Source of the DNA: Opitutus sp.
Lineage (GTDB): Bacteria > Verrucomicrobiota > Verrucomicrobiae > Opitutales > Opitutaceae
DNA length: 64,000 nt
Direction of reading: 5' to 3'
NCBI GenBank assembly: GCA_009695065.1
Contig: SIBR01000001.1
Location: forward strand, 124,001 to 188,000
Shown here: positions 50,675-61,005 of the stretch, one piece after another
Layout of the letters: each line of letters begins with the position of its first letter
How positions within the stretch are numbered: the stretch's first letter is position 1
Translations under genes and position numbers: made by a program
The notes under the pieces: generated by a model
What the model was told of the DNA's origin: nothing
The model's input: only the letters and a program-made list of their open reading frames with translations
Database searches by the model: none

Positions 50675-52198
50675 ATGGCCAAATCCAAAAGTTACGGTGG
50701 TCTCATCTTCCTGGTTCTGCTCGTTGCCGGAGGGGCGGCCGGCAGCTGGTACTATTTTAACGGAAAGTCGGAAAAGCCGCCCGAGTTTCAAAGCGTCAAG
50801 GTCGCGCGGGGCGATATCATCCAATCGGTCACGGCGACCGGCGATTTACAGCCGGTGGTGACCGTCGACATCGGCGCCCAGGTGTCCGGTCAGATCAAAG
50901 AGGTGCTGGTCGACTTCAACTCCCGCGTGAAGGCCGGGGACGTGCTTGCGAAAATCGATCCGGCCAACGCCGTACAAAAGCTGAAACAGACGGAGGCCGA
51001 CCTCGCGTCCGCCCGGGCCAACAACGAACTGATCAAGATTAATGCCGACCGGACCAAGGATCTCTTCGCCAAGAACCTCGTTTCGCAATCGGAACTCGAC
51101 AGCATCAACGCCCAGCTCGCCCAGTCGAACGCGACGCAGCTGACGCGCACCGCCGCCGTGGAGAACGCCCGGCTCGACCTGGAGCACTGCACCATCACCG
51201 CCCCGATTGATGGCATTGTGCTGGATCGCAAGACCGACAAGGGCCGCACCGTGAACGCCAGCATGAACGCGCCCACCCTGTTCACCTTGGTGAACGATCT
51301 GTCAAAGATGCAGATCAATGCCGCGGTCGCCGAGGCCGACGTCGGTCTGATTTCCGAAAAACAAGAAGTCAAATTCACGGTGGATGCCTTCCCCAATCGC
51401 TCGTTTAGCGGCACGGTCCGGCAGGTCCGCAATGCCGCCACCGTCAACCAGAGCGTGGTTTCCTATGCGACGATCATCGACGTCCTCAACGAGGACCTGA
51501 AACTCAAGCCCGGCATGACCGCCAATGTCTCGATCGTCGTGTCGCAGCGGCTCAACGTGCTGCGCGTCGCCAACAGCTCGCTCCGCGTACGGATTCCGCA
51601 GGAACTGCTGCCCAAGGCGCCCGCCGCGGCGGGGACCGACAAAGCCGGCGCGAAAACGGGCACGCCGGCCGCCGCCACCATGACCGACGACGAGCGCATG
51701 CGCGCCACGATGGCCATCATGAGCGAAATCGGTTTTCAACGCGGCACCCCGGCCACGCCCGAGCAAATCGAAAAAGCCAAGCAGCTCGCCAAGGACAAGG
51801 GCCTCGATCCCGACCTGATTGCCGCGCGCCTCGCGATGCCCGGTGGTCGCCGCGGTGGCGGTGGTGGGGGTGGCGGTGCCGGTGGTGGTGGTGCCGGCAA
51901 CAGTGGTTTCAACAATACCGTCGTTACGCGCACCCTCTACAAACTTGTGGATCCGGCCGCGAAAGAGAAAAAGATTGAGCCGATTTCCGTCCGTCTCGGG
52001 GTGTCCGACGGTTTCACCACCGAGGTGCTCAGCGGCCTTGGCGATGGTGACACCGTTGTCACCGGTGTGATTATGCCCGGCGCCACGCCCGTACTCGCGG
52101 CCCCCGGTGGCAGTGCGCAAAACCCCTTCCAGCAGCAGGGCCGCGGCGGCATGGGTGGTATGGGTGGTAGTAGTGGCGCCGGTGGTCGCGGCCGTTGA
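50675..52198 (+). CDS. MacA-like periplasmic adaptor (HlyD/RND-type) with Gly-rich insertions
   Basis: A 507-residue membrane-fusion protein. An N-terminal anchor helix (GGLIFLVLLVAGGAAGSWYY), a biotinyl-lipoyl-like segment (DIGAQVSGQIKEVLVDFNSRV), a helical hairpin at about 110-170 and beta barrels (TITAPIDGIVLDRKTDKGR, KLKPGMTANVSIVV) match MacA-type adaptors. Oddities are a central insertion with a MTDDERMRATMAIM-like helix, a polyglycine run around residues 388-410, and a Gly-rich C-terminus. The following genes code for a LolD-type ATPase and MacB-type permease, so it probably forms a tripartite exporter. The start is 50675. Confidence 0.88.
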   Translation: MAKSKSYGGLIFLVLLVAGGAAGSWYYFNGKSEKPPEFQSVKVARGDIIQSVTATGDLQPVVTVDIGAQVSGQIKEVLVDFNSRVKAGDVLAKIDPANAVQKLKQTEADLASARANNELIKINADRTKDLFAKNLVSQSELDSINAQLAQSNATQLTRTAAVENARLDLEHCTITAPIDGIVLDRKTDKGRTVNASMNAPTLFTLVNDLSKMQINAAVAEADVGLISEKQEVKFTVDAFPNRSFSGTVRQVRNAATVNQSVVSYATIIDVLNEDLKLKPGMTANVSIVVSQRLNVLRVANSSLRVRIPQELLPKAPAAAGTDKAGAKTGTPAAATMTDDERMRATMAIMSEIGFQRGTPATPEQIEKAKQLAKDKGLDPDLIAARLAMPGGRRGGGGGGGGAGGGGAGNSGFNNTVVTRTLYKLVDPAAKEKKIEPISVRLGVSDGFTTEVLSGLGDGDTVVTGVIMPGATPVLAAPGGSAQNPFQQQGRGGMGGMGGSSGAGGRGR

Positions 52199-52245
52199 TC
52201 AGCACGGCCCTACCCGTCACGATTTCTCCGCCTCCCGACCTCTCC

Positions 52246-53022
52246 ATGGCTCCCGTCGTCCAAATCAAGGAACTCCACAAGATCTACGAATCCGGCGAAG
52301 TGCCCGTGCACGCCGTTCGCGGCGTCTCGCTCGATATCCAGAAGGGCGAATTCGTCGCATTGATGGGCGCGAGCGGCTCCGGCAAGTCCACCCTGATGAA
52401 CATGCTCGGTTGCCTCGACCGGCCGACGCGTGGCACCTACCTTCTCGACGGCATCGATATCGACAAGCTCGACCGCAACGAACTTGCCGACCTGCGCAAC
52501 CAGAAGCTCGGTTTCGTCTTCCAGGGTTTCAACCTCCTCGCCCGCACCACGGCGCTCGAAAACGTCGAACTGCCCATGCTTTACGGCCGGCACCGGCGGC
52601 TCTCGATGAACGAGATCCACGAACGCGCGATGCACTGCTTGGAGATCGTCGGCCTGTCGAATCGCGCGGACCATTTCCCCAATCAACTCTCGGGCGGTCA
52701 GCAACAGCGCGTCGCCATCGCCCGAGGCCTCGTCAACAGCCCGCAGGTGCTCCTCGCGGACGAACCCACCGGCAATCTCGATTCCAAGACCTCCGTCGAG
52801 GTCATGGGCGTCTTTCAGAAACTCAACGATCAGGGCATCACCATCGTGATGGTCACGCACGAGCTCGACATCGCCAGCTATTGCAAGCGCAACCTCATCC
52901 TGCGCGACGGTGTCGTCGTGCGCGACGAACCCACGCGCGACCGCCACATCGCGGAAGAAGAAATGGCCAAACTCAAGCAGGCCGAGACCGCGGCGAAACT
53001 TACGGTCTCCCCGGCTGCCTGA
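52246..53022 (+). CDS. ABC transporter ATP-binding protein, MacB/LolD type
   Basis: A 258-residue ATPase. Walker A is GASGSGKSTLMNMLGCLDRP, the signature is LSGGQQQRVAIARGL, and Walker B is VLLADEPTGNLDSKT. It is of the LolD/MacB/FtsE branch (LGFVFQGFNLLARTTALENV). A TTG overlapping the macA stop (52195) would add 17 residues, but MAPVVQIKELHKIY at 52246 is a better start. In E. coli MacB this domain is fused to the permease; here it is a separate gene. The permease follows after 12 bp. Confidence 0.94.
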   Translation: MAPVVQIKELHKIYESGEVPVHAVRGVSLDIQKGEFVALMGASGSGKSTLMNMLGCLDRPTRGTYLLDGIDIDKLDRNELADLRNQKLGFVFQGFNLLARTTALENVELPMLYGRHRRLSMNEIHERAMHCLEIVGLSNRADHFPNQLSGGQQQRVAIARGLVNSPQVLLADEPTGNLDSKTSVEVMGVFQKLNDQGITIVMVTHELDIASYCKRNLILRDGVVVRDEPTRDRHIAEEEMAKLKQAETAAKLTVSPAA

Positions 53023-53034
53023 CGCCCGCCCGCC

Positions 53035-54243
53035 ATGCGATTCACCACGATTATTCTCGTCGCCCTTCGCGCCCTGCGCCGCAACACCATGCGGTCGATC
53101 CTCACGGCGCTCGGCATCATCATCGGCGTCGGCGCCGTCATCACGATGGTCAGCATCGGCAACGGCGCCAAGGCCCAGGTCGAAGCCCAGGTCGCCTCGC
53201 TCGGCCAGAACATCATCACGGTTTTCCCGGGCAGTTTCAGCCAGGGCGGCATGCGCAGCGGTTTTGGCTTCTCGTTGACCCTCACGCCGGAGGATGCCGA
53301 GGCCATTGCCGCCGAGGTGGAGGACATCGATGGCGTGAGCCCCGAAGTTCGCGACCGCAATCAGGTCCTCGCCAACGGCCTGAACTGGAACACCTCGGTC
53401 ATGGGCGAATCGCCCGACTATCCTTACATCCGCAGCTGGCCGATCGCCTCGGGCTCGATGTTCGGCGACCAGGAGGTCAAGTCCCTCGCCAAGGTCGCCG
53501 TCATCGGCAAGACCGTCGCCGATCAGCTCTTCCCCAACGAGGACCCGATCGGCCAGACCCTGCGGATCCGCAATCTGCCCTTCCGTATTCTCGGCGTGCT
53601 CAGCACCAAGGGATTTAACATCGGCGGCCAGGATCAGGACGACGTCGTCATCATTCCTTATACATCGCACATGCGCCGCGTTTCGCGTCGCACCAATATT
53701 ACAACCATCCTCATTCAGGCGAGTGCTCCCGACAAGCTCGACAAGGTGAAGCTCGCGGTCGAGGACCTCCTCACCCAGCGCCGCAAGGGGCGCGAACCCG
53801 ACTTCACCGTCCGCACCCAGGAGGAAATCGCCGCCGCCGCGACCCAAACGTCCAAGACCATGACCCTGCTGCTCGCGGCGATCGCCGGTGTCTCGCTCGT
53901 CGTCGGCGGTATTGGCATCATGAACATCATGCTGGTTTCGGTGACCGAGCGCACTCGCGAGATCGGCATCCGCCTCGCCATCGGCGCTCACGGCAAGGAC
54001 GTGCTCACCCAGTTCCTGATCGAGGCCATTCTGCTCAGTTCCCTCGGCGGCGTGATGGGGGTCATGCTCGGCATCGGGGCATCCGAATTTGTCTCTTACT
54101 ACAACGGCTGGCCGGTCCTGGTCTCCACCTCCTCGGTGGTCATCGCCGTCGGCTTCAGCGCCGCCATCGGCGTCTTTTTCGGATTCTATCCCGCGCGCAA
54201 GGCCGCCCAGCTCGACCCGATCGACGCGCTGCGTTACGAATAA
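53035..54243 (+). CDS. MacB-type FtsX-family permease
   Basis: A 402-residue permease with the FtsX architecture: one N-terminal transmembrane helix after TTIILVALRALRRNTMRSIL, a large periplasmic domain (about 50-275, with TPEDAEAIAAEVEDIDGV), and three C-terminal helices containing LLLAAIAGVSLVVGGIGIMN and the conserved ERTREIGIRLAIGAHGKD. It ends DPIDALRYE, typical of the MacB family. With the upstream ATPase and adaptor it would export a macrolide-like molecule, peptide or lipoprotein. No outer-membrane TolC-like gene is adjacent. Confidence 0.93.
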   Translation: MRFTTIILVALRALRRNTMRSILTALGIIIGVGAVITMVSIGNGAKAQVEAQVASLGQNIITVFPGSFSQGGMRSGFGFSLTLTPEDAEAIAAEVEDIDGVSPEVRDRNQVLANGLNWNTSVMGESPDYPYIRSWPIASGSMFGDQEVKSLAKVAVIGKTVADQLFPNEDPIGQTLRIRNLPFRILGVLSTKGFNIGGQDQDDVVIIPYTSHMRRVSRRTNITTILIQASAPDKLDKVKLAVEDLLTQRRKGREPDFTVRTQEEIAAAATQTSKTMTLLLAAIAGVSLVVGGIGIMNIMLVSVTERTREIGIRLAIGAHGKDVLTQFLIEAILLSSLGGVMGVMLGIGASEFVSYYNGWPVLVSTSSVVIAVGFSAAIGVFFGFYPARKAAQLDPIDALRYE

Positions 54244-54392
54244 GAATGCGGCCGGGTCGCCCCGGACCGGGTGATGCAGCGACTCCTCCGGATTGGTCCG
54301 CGGACCGGAGACAATCGAGCCCGGCTCAAAGCCGCTTAAAAATTCGCGGCCCGGATTGCGTGCCACCCGAGCGCCGCCCACCGTGGTCCCCC

Positions 54393-55652
54393 ATGCGATC
54401 CCTGGTCTTTCTGCTTTGCGGCCTGCTCGCGGTCCGTGCCGCGGAATCCGCCAAATCACATAGGGATTTCCGGACCGAGGGCGACCGCGCCTACGATCGA
54501 AAAGACTATCCCGCAGCCACCGCCGCCATGGCCGCCGCGCTCGCCCTGCGGCCCGATTCGGCGCGCTACCTCTACAATCTTGCCGCGCTTTCCGCCCTCA
54601 CCGGCGACAAGCCGGCGGCACTCGGCTATCTCCGCCGCGTCGCCGCGCTCGGGGTTTTCATGCATGCCGGTCGCGACTCCGATTTCGCGATCCTGCAGGG
54701 CACTCGTGATTTCAACGAAGTTCTCCGTGTTCTCGCCAACAATCGCGAACCCCAAGGCCGGGCCGAGGTGCTCGCCGAACTGCCGGGGCGCACCGGCCTC
54801 ATCGAAGGCATCGCATTTCGGCCGCGCACCAGCGACCTGTTTTTCGGCGATGTCCATCACCGCTGCATCTGGCGGCGCGACGACGCTGGCCGCATCACGC
54901 GTTTCACCGTCGAGGATGACGAAATCCTCGGGGTCTTCGGAGTGGCCCTCGACGAGACGCGCAACACCCTTTGGGCGGCCACGTCCGCCCTGCCTGAAAT
55001 GTCCGGGTTCACCAAGGAAAACAAAGGTCAGGCCGCGCTCGCCGAGTTCAACCTCGGCACGAGCGAACTGCGCCGGGTGATTCCGGTGCCGGGCGACGGC
55101 CGGGACCATCAACTCAACGACCTCGTCGTGGCATCCGATGGCACCATCTACGCCACCGACAGCGCCGCGCCCGTGCTTTGGCGGCTCTCGCCCGGCGTCG
55201 AGGAAATCGAGAAATTCGTCGAGTCCCGCGATTTCGCGTCCCTGCAGGGAATCGCGATCGTAAACCGCACGCTGCTCGTCGCCGACCATGCCAACGGCCT
55301 TTTCGCCATCGATCCGGATAGCGGCCACATCCGCGCCCTGGCGCCACCGGCCGGCACCACCCTGCTCGGGATCGACGGTGTGGTCGGCGTTCCCGGCGGA
55401 CTCATCGCAACTCAGAACGGTATTGAGCCCGCCCGCGTCATTCACGTGGCGCTCGCCCCGGATTTGGCAACGATCCAGACCGTGACGATTCTCGCCGCCG
55501 GACTCCCGTATTTAACCGACCTCACCCTGGTCACCCTCGTGAACGACCGGCCGGCCGTCGTCGCGAACAGCGGCTGGGACGGTTTCGATCCCGCGAAAGC
55601 ACCGCACCCTCCGGCCCATCCGGTGCGTATTTTTCAGGTTACCTTTCCTTAA
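54393..55652 (+). CDS. Secreted TPR plus SMP-30/NHL-like beta-propeller protein
   Basis: A 419-residue protein with a short signal peptide (MRSLVFLLCGLLAVRAAES). Residues about 24-95 form a TPR-like pair (GDRAYDRKDYPAATAAMAAA, ARYLYNLAALSALTGDKPAA). From about 120 a six-bladed propeller follows with repeated segments such as GLIEGIAFRPRTSDLFFGDV, GVFGVALDETRNTLWAA and DLVVASDGTIYATDS, like SMP-30/strictosidine-synthase-type lactonase folds. The combination is unusual. The function is unknown; propellers of this type often hydrolyse lactones. It is followed by another TPR gene at 41 bp. Confidence 0.7.
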   Translation: MRSLVFLLCGLLAVRAAESAKSHRDFRTEGDRAYDRKDYPAATAAMAAALALRPDSARYLYNLAALSALTGDKPAALGYLRRVAALGVFMHAGRDSDFAILQGTRDFNEVLRVLANNREPQGRAEVLAELPGRTGLIEGIAFRPRTSDLFFGDVHHRCIWRRDDAGRITRFTVEDDEILGVFGVALDETRNTLWAATSALPEMSGFTKENKGQAALAEFNLGTSELRRVIPVPGDGRDHQLNDLVVASDGTIYATDSAAPVLWRLSPGVEEIEKFVESRDFASLQGIAIVNRTLLVADHANGLFAIDPDSGHIRALAPPAGTTLLGIDGVVGVPGGLIATQNGIEPARVIHVALAPDLATIQTVTILAAGLPYLTDLTLVTLVNDRPAVVANSGWDGFDPAKAPHPPAHPVRIFQVTFP

Positions 55653-55693
55653 ACGCGACGACCCCATTCGTCTGATCATCGCATCGACCAGCC

Positions 55694-56551
55694 ATGCCTT
55701 TTCGCCTGCTCCTGATTGCCCTCACCGCGGCCGCCGCCCTCCAAGCCGGAACCCCGCTCGATGCGGCCCTCGCGTTGGAAAAAGCGAAGCGCTATCCTGA
55801 GGCCCGGGTTGCTCTGGAAAAAATTGTCGCCGCCGAACCCGCCAACGCCGCCGCCTGCTATCACCTCGGCATGGTCTGGCGGCTCCGCCAGGACAACGCC
55901 GCCTGCACTGAAGCGGTCAAGTGGCTGGCCCGGGCCGTCGAACTCGCGCCGGAAAACGCCGCCTACCTGGCGGATTACGGCGGCACGGCGCTGCTGCTCG
56001 CCGAGCGGACGCGGTCCTATTCGGCCGCGACCAAGGGGCGTGCCGCCATGGAAAAATCCCTGGTGCTCAATCCGCAGAATCTCGATGCGCGCGAGGGCCT
56101 GTATCGATTTTACCGCGAAGCGCCGTGGCCTTTGGGGAGCGGGACACGGGCCGCCACCCAACTCGAGGAAATCCGCCGGCGTGACCCGGACCGCGCGACC
56201 ATCGTCACCGTCGCCAGCCGGATCAACGTGCGGGATTTTACCGCCGCTTTCCGTCTTTGCGAAGAGGTGCTCGCCCAAAATCCCGCCGATTACACCGCGC
56301 TTTTTCAGTATGGGCGCACCGCGGCGCTGAGCGGACAGAATCTCGCCCGCGGCCTCGCCCATCTGCGAACGTGCCTCACGTTCGACCCAACCGGTCCCGC
56401 CGCGCCACCGCGCCCGGCCGTCTGGCATCGCATCGGCACCATCGAGGAGAAGCTGGGCCACGCCCCCGCTGCCCGGGCCGCTTACACGGCTGCGCTCGAT
56501 CTCGATCCCGACTACGGCCCCGCCCGCGACGCCCTGCGCCGGTTCAAGTAG
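55694..56551 (+). CDS. Secreted TPR-repeat protein
   Basis: A 285-residue protein with a signal peptide (MPFRLLLIALTAAAALQAG). It is built of tetratricopeptide-like helical pairs: ALEKAKRYPEARVALEKIVA, AACYHLGMVWRLRQDNAACT, DYTALFQYGRTAALSGQNLA and HRIGTIEEKLGHAPAARAAY with DLDPDYGPARDALRRFK at the end. It probably serves as a protein-interaction scaffold; no enzyme domain is seen. It sits between the TPR-propeller gene and the NMT1-type importer operon. Confidence 0.8.
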   Translation: MPFRLLLIALTAAAALQAGTPLDAALALEKAKRYPEARVALEKIVAAEPANAAACYHLGMVWRLRQDNAACTEAVKWLARAVELAPENAAYLADYGGTALLLAERTRSYSAATKGRAAMEKSLVLNPQNLDAREGLYRFYREAPWPLGSGTRAATQLEEIRRRDPDRATIVTVASRINVRDFTAAFRLCEEVLAQNPADYTALFQYGRTAALSGQNLARGLAHLRTCLTFDPTGPAAPPRPAVWHRIGTIEEKLGHAPAARAAYTAALDLDPDYGPARDALRRFK

Positions 56552-56613
56552 CACGCGGCCGACCGCGACTTTACCACTCGACAGCTGGCCCTCGCGCTCA
56601 CCAATCCTTGCCC

Positions 56614-57384
56614 ATGCCCGTGCCACCTCTCGTTGAGTTTCGCGATGTGTCCAAGCGCTTCGGCGAGGGACCCGTCGTGCTCGACCGGATCTCCCTGGCG
56701 GCCCGCCGCGACGAGTTCATCTCCCTGATCGGGCCGAGCGGCTGCGGAAAATCCACCGTGCTCCGCCTCATCGCCGGCCTGACTCCACCAAGCGCAGGCA
56801 CGATCCACGTCGATGGACTAACCCCGAACGCGGCCGCCGCGGAACTGGGGTTCGTCTTTCAAGAGCCCACTTTGCTGCCGTGGCTCACCGTCGCCGGAAA
56901 CGTCGAGTTACCGCTCCGGCTCCGCGGAGTCGCCGGACCGGAGCGCGCCGCCACGCGGACCCGCATGCTCGATCTGGTCCGGCTCGCCGAGCAGCCCGCC
57001 GCCTATCCCCGGCAGCTTTCCGGCGGACAAAAAATGCGAGTCTCCCTCGCGCGCGCGCTCGCCCTCGCGCCGAAGATCCTGCTCCTCGACGAGCCCTTCG
57101 GGGCCCTCGACGAAATGACCCGCGAGCATCTCAACGAGGAACTGCTCGCCATTCGCGCCCGGCAGGAGTGGACGGCCTTCTTCGTCACCCACTCGGTCGC
57201 CGAGGCGGTTTTTCTCTCGACCCGGATTATCGTCATGTCGGCCAAGCCCGGCCGCATTCATTCGGAGATTGAGATTCCGCTCTCCTGGCCACGTACCGCC
57301 GAGACCCGTCTGTCGCGCGAATATCAGGATTGGGTTGTCCAGATCTCACGCCTGCTCCGTTCGGTCGAAACGCTCGCCGCTTGA
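56614..57384 (+). CDS. ABC transporter ATP-binding protein (nitrate/sulfonate/thiamine-precursor type)
   Basis: A 256-residue ATPase with Walker A GPSGCGKSTVLRLIAG, signature LSGGQKMRVSLARAL, Walker B KILLLDEPFGALDEMTRE and the H-loop FFVTHSVAEAVFLSTR. It belongs to the SsuB/TauB/ThiZ branch. Together with the permease and binding protein downstream it makes a complete importer. The permease GTG starts 7 bp after its stop. Confidence 0.93.
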   Translation: MPVPPLVEFRDVSKRFGEGPVVLDRISLAARRDEFISLIGPSGCGKSTVLRLIAGLTPPSAGTIHVDGLTPNAAAAELGFVFQEPTLLPWLTVAGNVELPLRLRGVAGPERAATRTRMLDLVRLAEQPAAYPRQLSGGQKMRVSLARALALAPKILLLDEPFGALDEMTREHLNEELLAIRARQEWTAFFVTHSVAEAVFLSTRIIVMSAKPGRIHSEIEIPLSWPRTAETRLSREYQDWVVQISRLLRSVETLAA

Positions 57385-57391
57385 ACCCACC

Positions 57392-58183
57392 GTGTCGCGC
57401 CCCTTTCCCACCATTTTTCTTCCCGCCCTGATCGGCACACTCGTCCTGGCGGGCTGGTACGGCATTCACTTCCTGCTCGCCGAGGAGATGCGGTTTCTAC
57501 TGCCGAAGCCCGGCCAGGTGATCGCCGCGCTGCGGGCCAACGGGGATTCCCTCGCCCACGCCGCGCTCAACACGGCACAGGGTGCATTGCTCGGTTTTGT
57601 CGCTTCGGTGGCCCTGAGCATCGTCCTAGCCCTGATCCTCTCGCTCTCGCCGCTCATTCGCGCGAGCCTCTACCCCTATTTGATGATCCTGCAGATGACA
57701 CCGGTCATTGTCATCGCACCCATCCTCGTACTCTGGGTCGGAGCCGGAATTCGCAGCGTCACTTTCATCACCTTTCTGATCTGTTTTTTCCCCTTGGTCG
57801 TAAATACCACCCAGGGCCTCGTCTCGACGGACCGCCATCTCGTCGAACTCTTCCGCATGTGGCGGGTGAGTCGCTGGCAGCAACTGCGGCACCTCCGTGC
57901 ACCGGCCGCCCTGCCCTATTTTTTCACCGGGCTGCGCATCGCCGCGACGCTGGCCCCGATCGGGGCGCTGGTCGGGGACTACGCGGCCGGCTCCTCCGCC
58001 GGCGACGGTGGCGGCCTCGGATTCCAAGCCATCATCTATTCCAGCCAGGCCAAATACGCGGCGCTCTTTGCCACCGCCGCCATCACGTGCATCTTGGGAT
58101 TCGTCTTCACCGCCGCCGTGCTCGCCCTGAGCTGGCTGGCATTGCATCAATGGCACGACTCCTACGAACGACCCGACCGATGA
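57392..58183 (+). CDS. ABC transporter permease (SsuC/ThiX type)
   Basis: A 263-residue permease starting at GTG 57392 with about six transmembrane helices. The EAA-like cytoplasmic loop appears as HLVELFRMWRVSRWQQLRHL (variation on the EAA motif), followed by APAALPYFFTGLRIAATLAP and GALVGDYAAGSSAGDGGGLG. This is the typical SsuC/TauC/ThiX ending. It is coupled to the substrate-binding gene by a 4-bp overlap (ATGA at 58180-58183). Confidence 0.92.
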   Translation: MSRPFPTIFLPALIGTLVLAGWYGIHFLLAEEMRFLLPKPGQVIAALRANGDSLAHAALNTAQGALLGFVASVALSIVLALILSLSPLIRASLYPYLMILQMTPVIVIAPILVLWVGAGIRSVTFITFLICFFPLVVNTTQGLVSTDRHLVELFRMWRVSRWQQLRHLRAPAALPYFFTGLRIAATLAPIGALVGDYAAGSSAGDGGGLGFQAIIYSSQAKYAALFATAAITCILGFVFTAAVLALSWLALHQWHDSYERPDR

Positions 58184-59148
58184 ACCCCCTTCGCTGCTTC
58201 ACTTCCTTCATCCTGGCGTTTTCCGGGGCGGCCGCCGCCGCCGAACGGCCACCGACCAGAATCACCGTGCAGCTCGACTGGGTGGCGGAGCCGGAGCACG
58301 GCGGATTCTATCAGGCGCAGGCGCGCGGTTTCTTTCGTGAGGCCGGACTCGACGTCGTGCTCGTTCCCGGCGGGCCCAACGCCTTCGTGATGCCCAGTGT
58401 CGCGACCGGCAAGGCCGACATCGGCCAGGCCGACAGCACCAACACGCTGCTCCAGCAGGCGGAGAGCCTGCCCGTTGTTCAGTTTGCCGCAGTTTTTCAG
58501 GACGATCCCTCCGGCATTCTCGTGCATGCCGACAGCCCGGTGCGCAAATTCGAAGACCTGCAGGGCAAAACCGTCATTGCCCGCCCCGAATGGGCCTTCC
58601 TCAAGTTCCTCCAGAAAAAATACGGCCTCACGGTGAACATCGTGCCGCAGAACTTTTCGGTTGCCGCATTCATGGGTAACAAGGAGGCCCTCCAGCAGGG
58701 TTACTTCATCGCCGAGCCCTACCACATCACGCAGGCCGGGGGAAAATCTCCGCGCTTCCTTTCCACCTGGGATGCGGGCTTCCGCGCCTATGCCGTCCTC
58801 GTGACCAATCGGAAATTCGCCCGCGAGCACCCGGCCGAGCTGCGCGCATTTGTCCGCGCCTATGTCCGCGGCTGGCGTGACTACCTCGAAGGCGATCCGA
58901 CGCCGGCGCACACCGCCCTGAAGCGGGCCAATCCGACGAACACCGACGAATTCATGATGTTTTCCCGGCAGATGATCCTGAACGAGAAACTCGTGACGGG
59001 GCGTGATCCCGACGGCGGGGCGGCCAAAATTGGCCGGCTCGATCCCGCGCGCTATGCCACCCAGATCGCCCAGCTTGAGGACCTCGGAATCCTGCCGCGC
59101 GGGAAAATCACGACCGCACAGGCGGTGACCACCGCGTTCCTCCCTTGA
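58180..59148 (+). CDS. NMT1/THI5-type substrate-binding protein
   Basis: A 322-residue exported binding protein with a signal peptide (MNPLRCFTSFILAFSGAAAA). VQLDWVAEPEHGGFYQAQAR, FFREAGLDVVLVPGGPN and GKADIGQADSTNTLLQQ are the standard blocks of the NMT1/THI5 family, which binds thiamine pyrimidine precursors (ThiY), or nitrate/sulfonate relatives. The opening LDW...GGFYQA resembles ThiY, so a thiamine-precursor importer is the best guess, but no TPP riboswitch was found upstream (nothing like the THI-box core). The end SRQMILNEKLVTGRD and GRLDPARYATQIAQ is normal. Confidence 0.9.
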   Translation: MNPLRCFTSFILAFSGAAAAAERPPTRITVQLDWVAEPEHGGFYQAQARGFFREAGLDVVLVPGGPNAFVMPSVATGKADIGQADSTNTLLQQAESLPVVQFAAVFQDDPSGILVHADSPVRKFEDLQGKTVIARPEWAFLKFLQKKYGLTVNIVPQNFSVAAFMGNKEALQQGYFIAEPYHITQAGGKSPRFLSTWDAGFRAYAVLVTNRKFAREHPAELRAFVRAYVRGWRDYLEGDPTPAHTALKRANPTNTDEFMMFSRQMILNEKLVTGRDPDGGAAKIGRLDPARYATQIAQLEDLGILPRGKITTAQAVTTAFLP

Positions 59149-59159
59149 GGTAACACGGT

Positions 59160-59813
59160 CTAAATTCTGACGATCACATCGTCCGGCCTGAACCGGACTT
59201 TCTTCATCGCCGCATAACGATCATCCGGCATGCGATACCCGGCGGCACAGCCCACCACGCTGGCATAGTCGGTGCCGAGCAAGCCGAGGATGTCATCGAA
59301 CTTCTCCGGCTCGAAACCCTCCATTGGACAGGTGTCGATCCCGAGCAAGGCCGCGGCGGTCATGAACTGCCCGAGGGCAATGTAGATTTGATGGGTCTGC
59401 CAGGTGTCGAGCCGGCCTTCGCCCCGGGCCTTGTCCAGATTGCGCAGCGTCATGGCGCGAAACTTATCCAGCGAATCCGTCGTGACGCCGCGCACCTCGG
59501 CCATCCGGGCAATATGCCGGTCGACATGATCGGCGCCCAGGTCCTTGCGCACCGCGAATACGACAAAATGGGAACAATCGGCGGGCTGCAACTGATGCCA
59601 GGCCGCGGCGGCCAGCCGGGTCTTGATGGCCGCATCGGTGACGACGACGAATTTCCACGGCTGCAATCCGATCGAGGACGGCGCGAGCACGAGCGCCTGT
59701 TCCAGCGCCTGCCATTCGGCAGCGGGAATCTTCCGCGCCACATCGAACTTGCGCGTGGCGTAGCGCCAGTTCAACACGTCGATCAATTGCGCCGGCGGAA
59801 TGGCTTTAGGCAT
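59160..59813 (-). CDS. Nitroreductase family protein (NfsB-like)
   Basis: A 217-residue FMN-dependent oxidoreductase. Seen: LNWRYATRKFDVARKIP (FMN phosphate contact), APSSIGLQPWKFVVVTD, and QIYIALGQFMTAAALLGIDT with GYRMPDDRYAAMKKVRF at the end. It resembles NAD(P)H nitroreductase/dihydropteridine-reductase-like NfsB. The ATG at 59813 (MPKAIPPAQLID) was preferred over an upstream alternative. It lies 22 bp after the Old Yellow Enzyme gene, so both are likely co-transcribed. Confidence 0.92.
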   Translation of the reverse strand: MPKAIPPAQLIDVLNWRYATRKFDVARKIPAAEWQALEQALVLAPSSIGLQPWKFVVVTDAAIKTRLAAAAWHQLQPADCSHFVVFAVRKDLGADHVDRHIARMAEVRGVTTDSLDKFRAMTLRNLDKARGEGRLDTWQTHQIYIALGQFMTAAALLGIDTCPMEGFEPEKFDDILGLLGTDYASVVGCAAGYRMPDDRYAAMKKVRFRPDDVIVRI

Positions 59814-59835
59814 GGGGCTCGGAAAAAATTCTGTC

Positions 59836-61005
<1,170 letters not shown>

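Noticed and set aside
55653..55693. Possible TPP riboswitch region before the TPR gene and the NMT1-type importer
   Set aside because: The gap is only about 40 bp and has no THI-box-like core.
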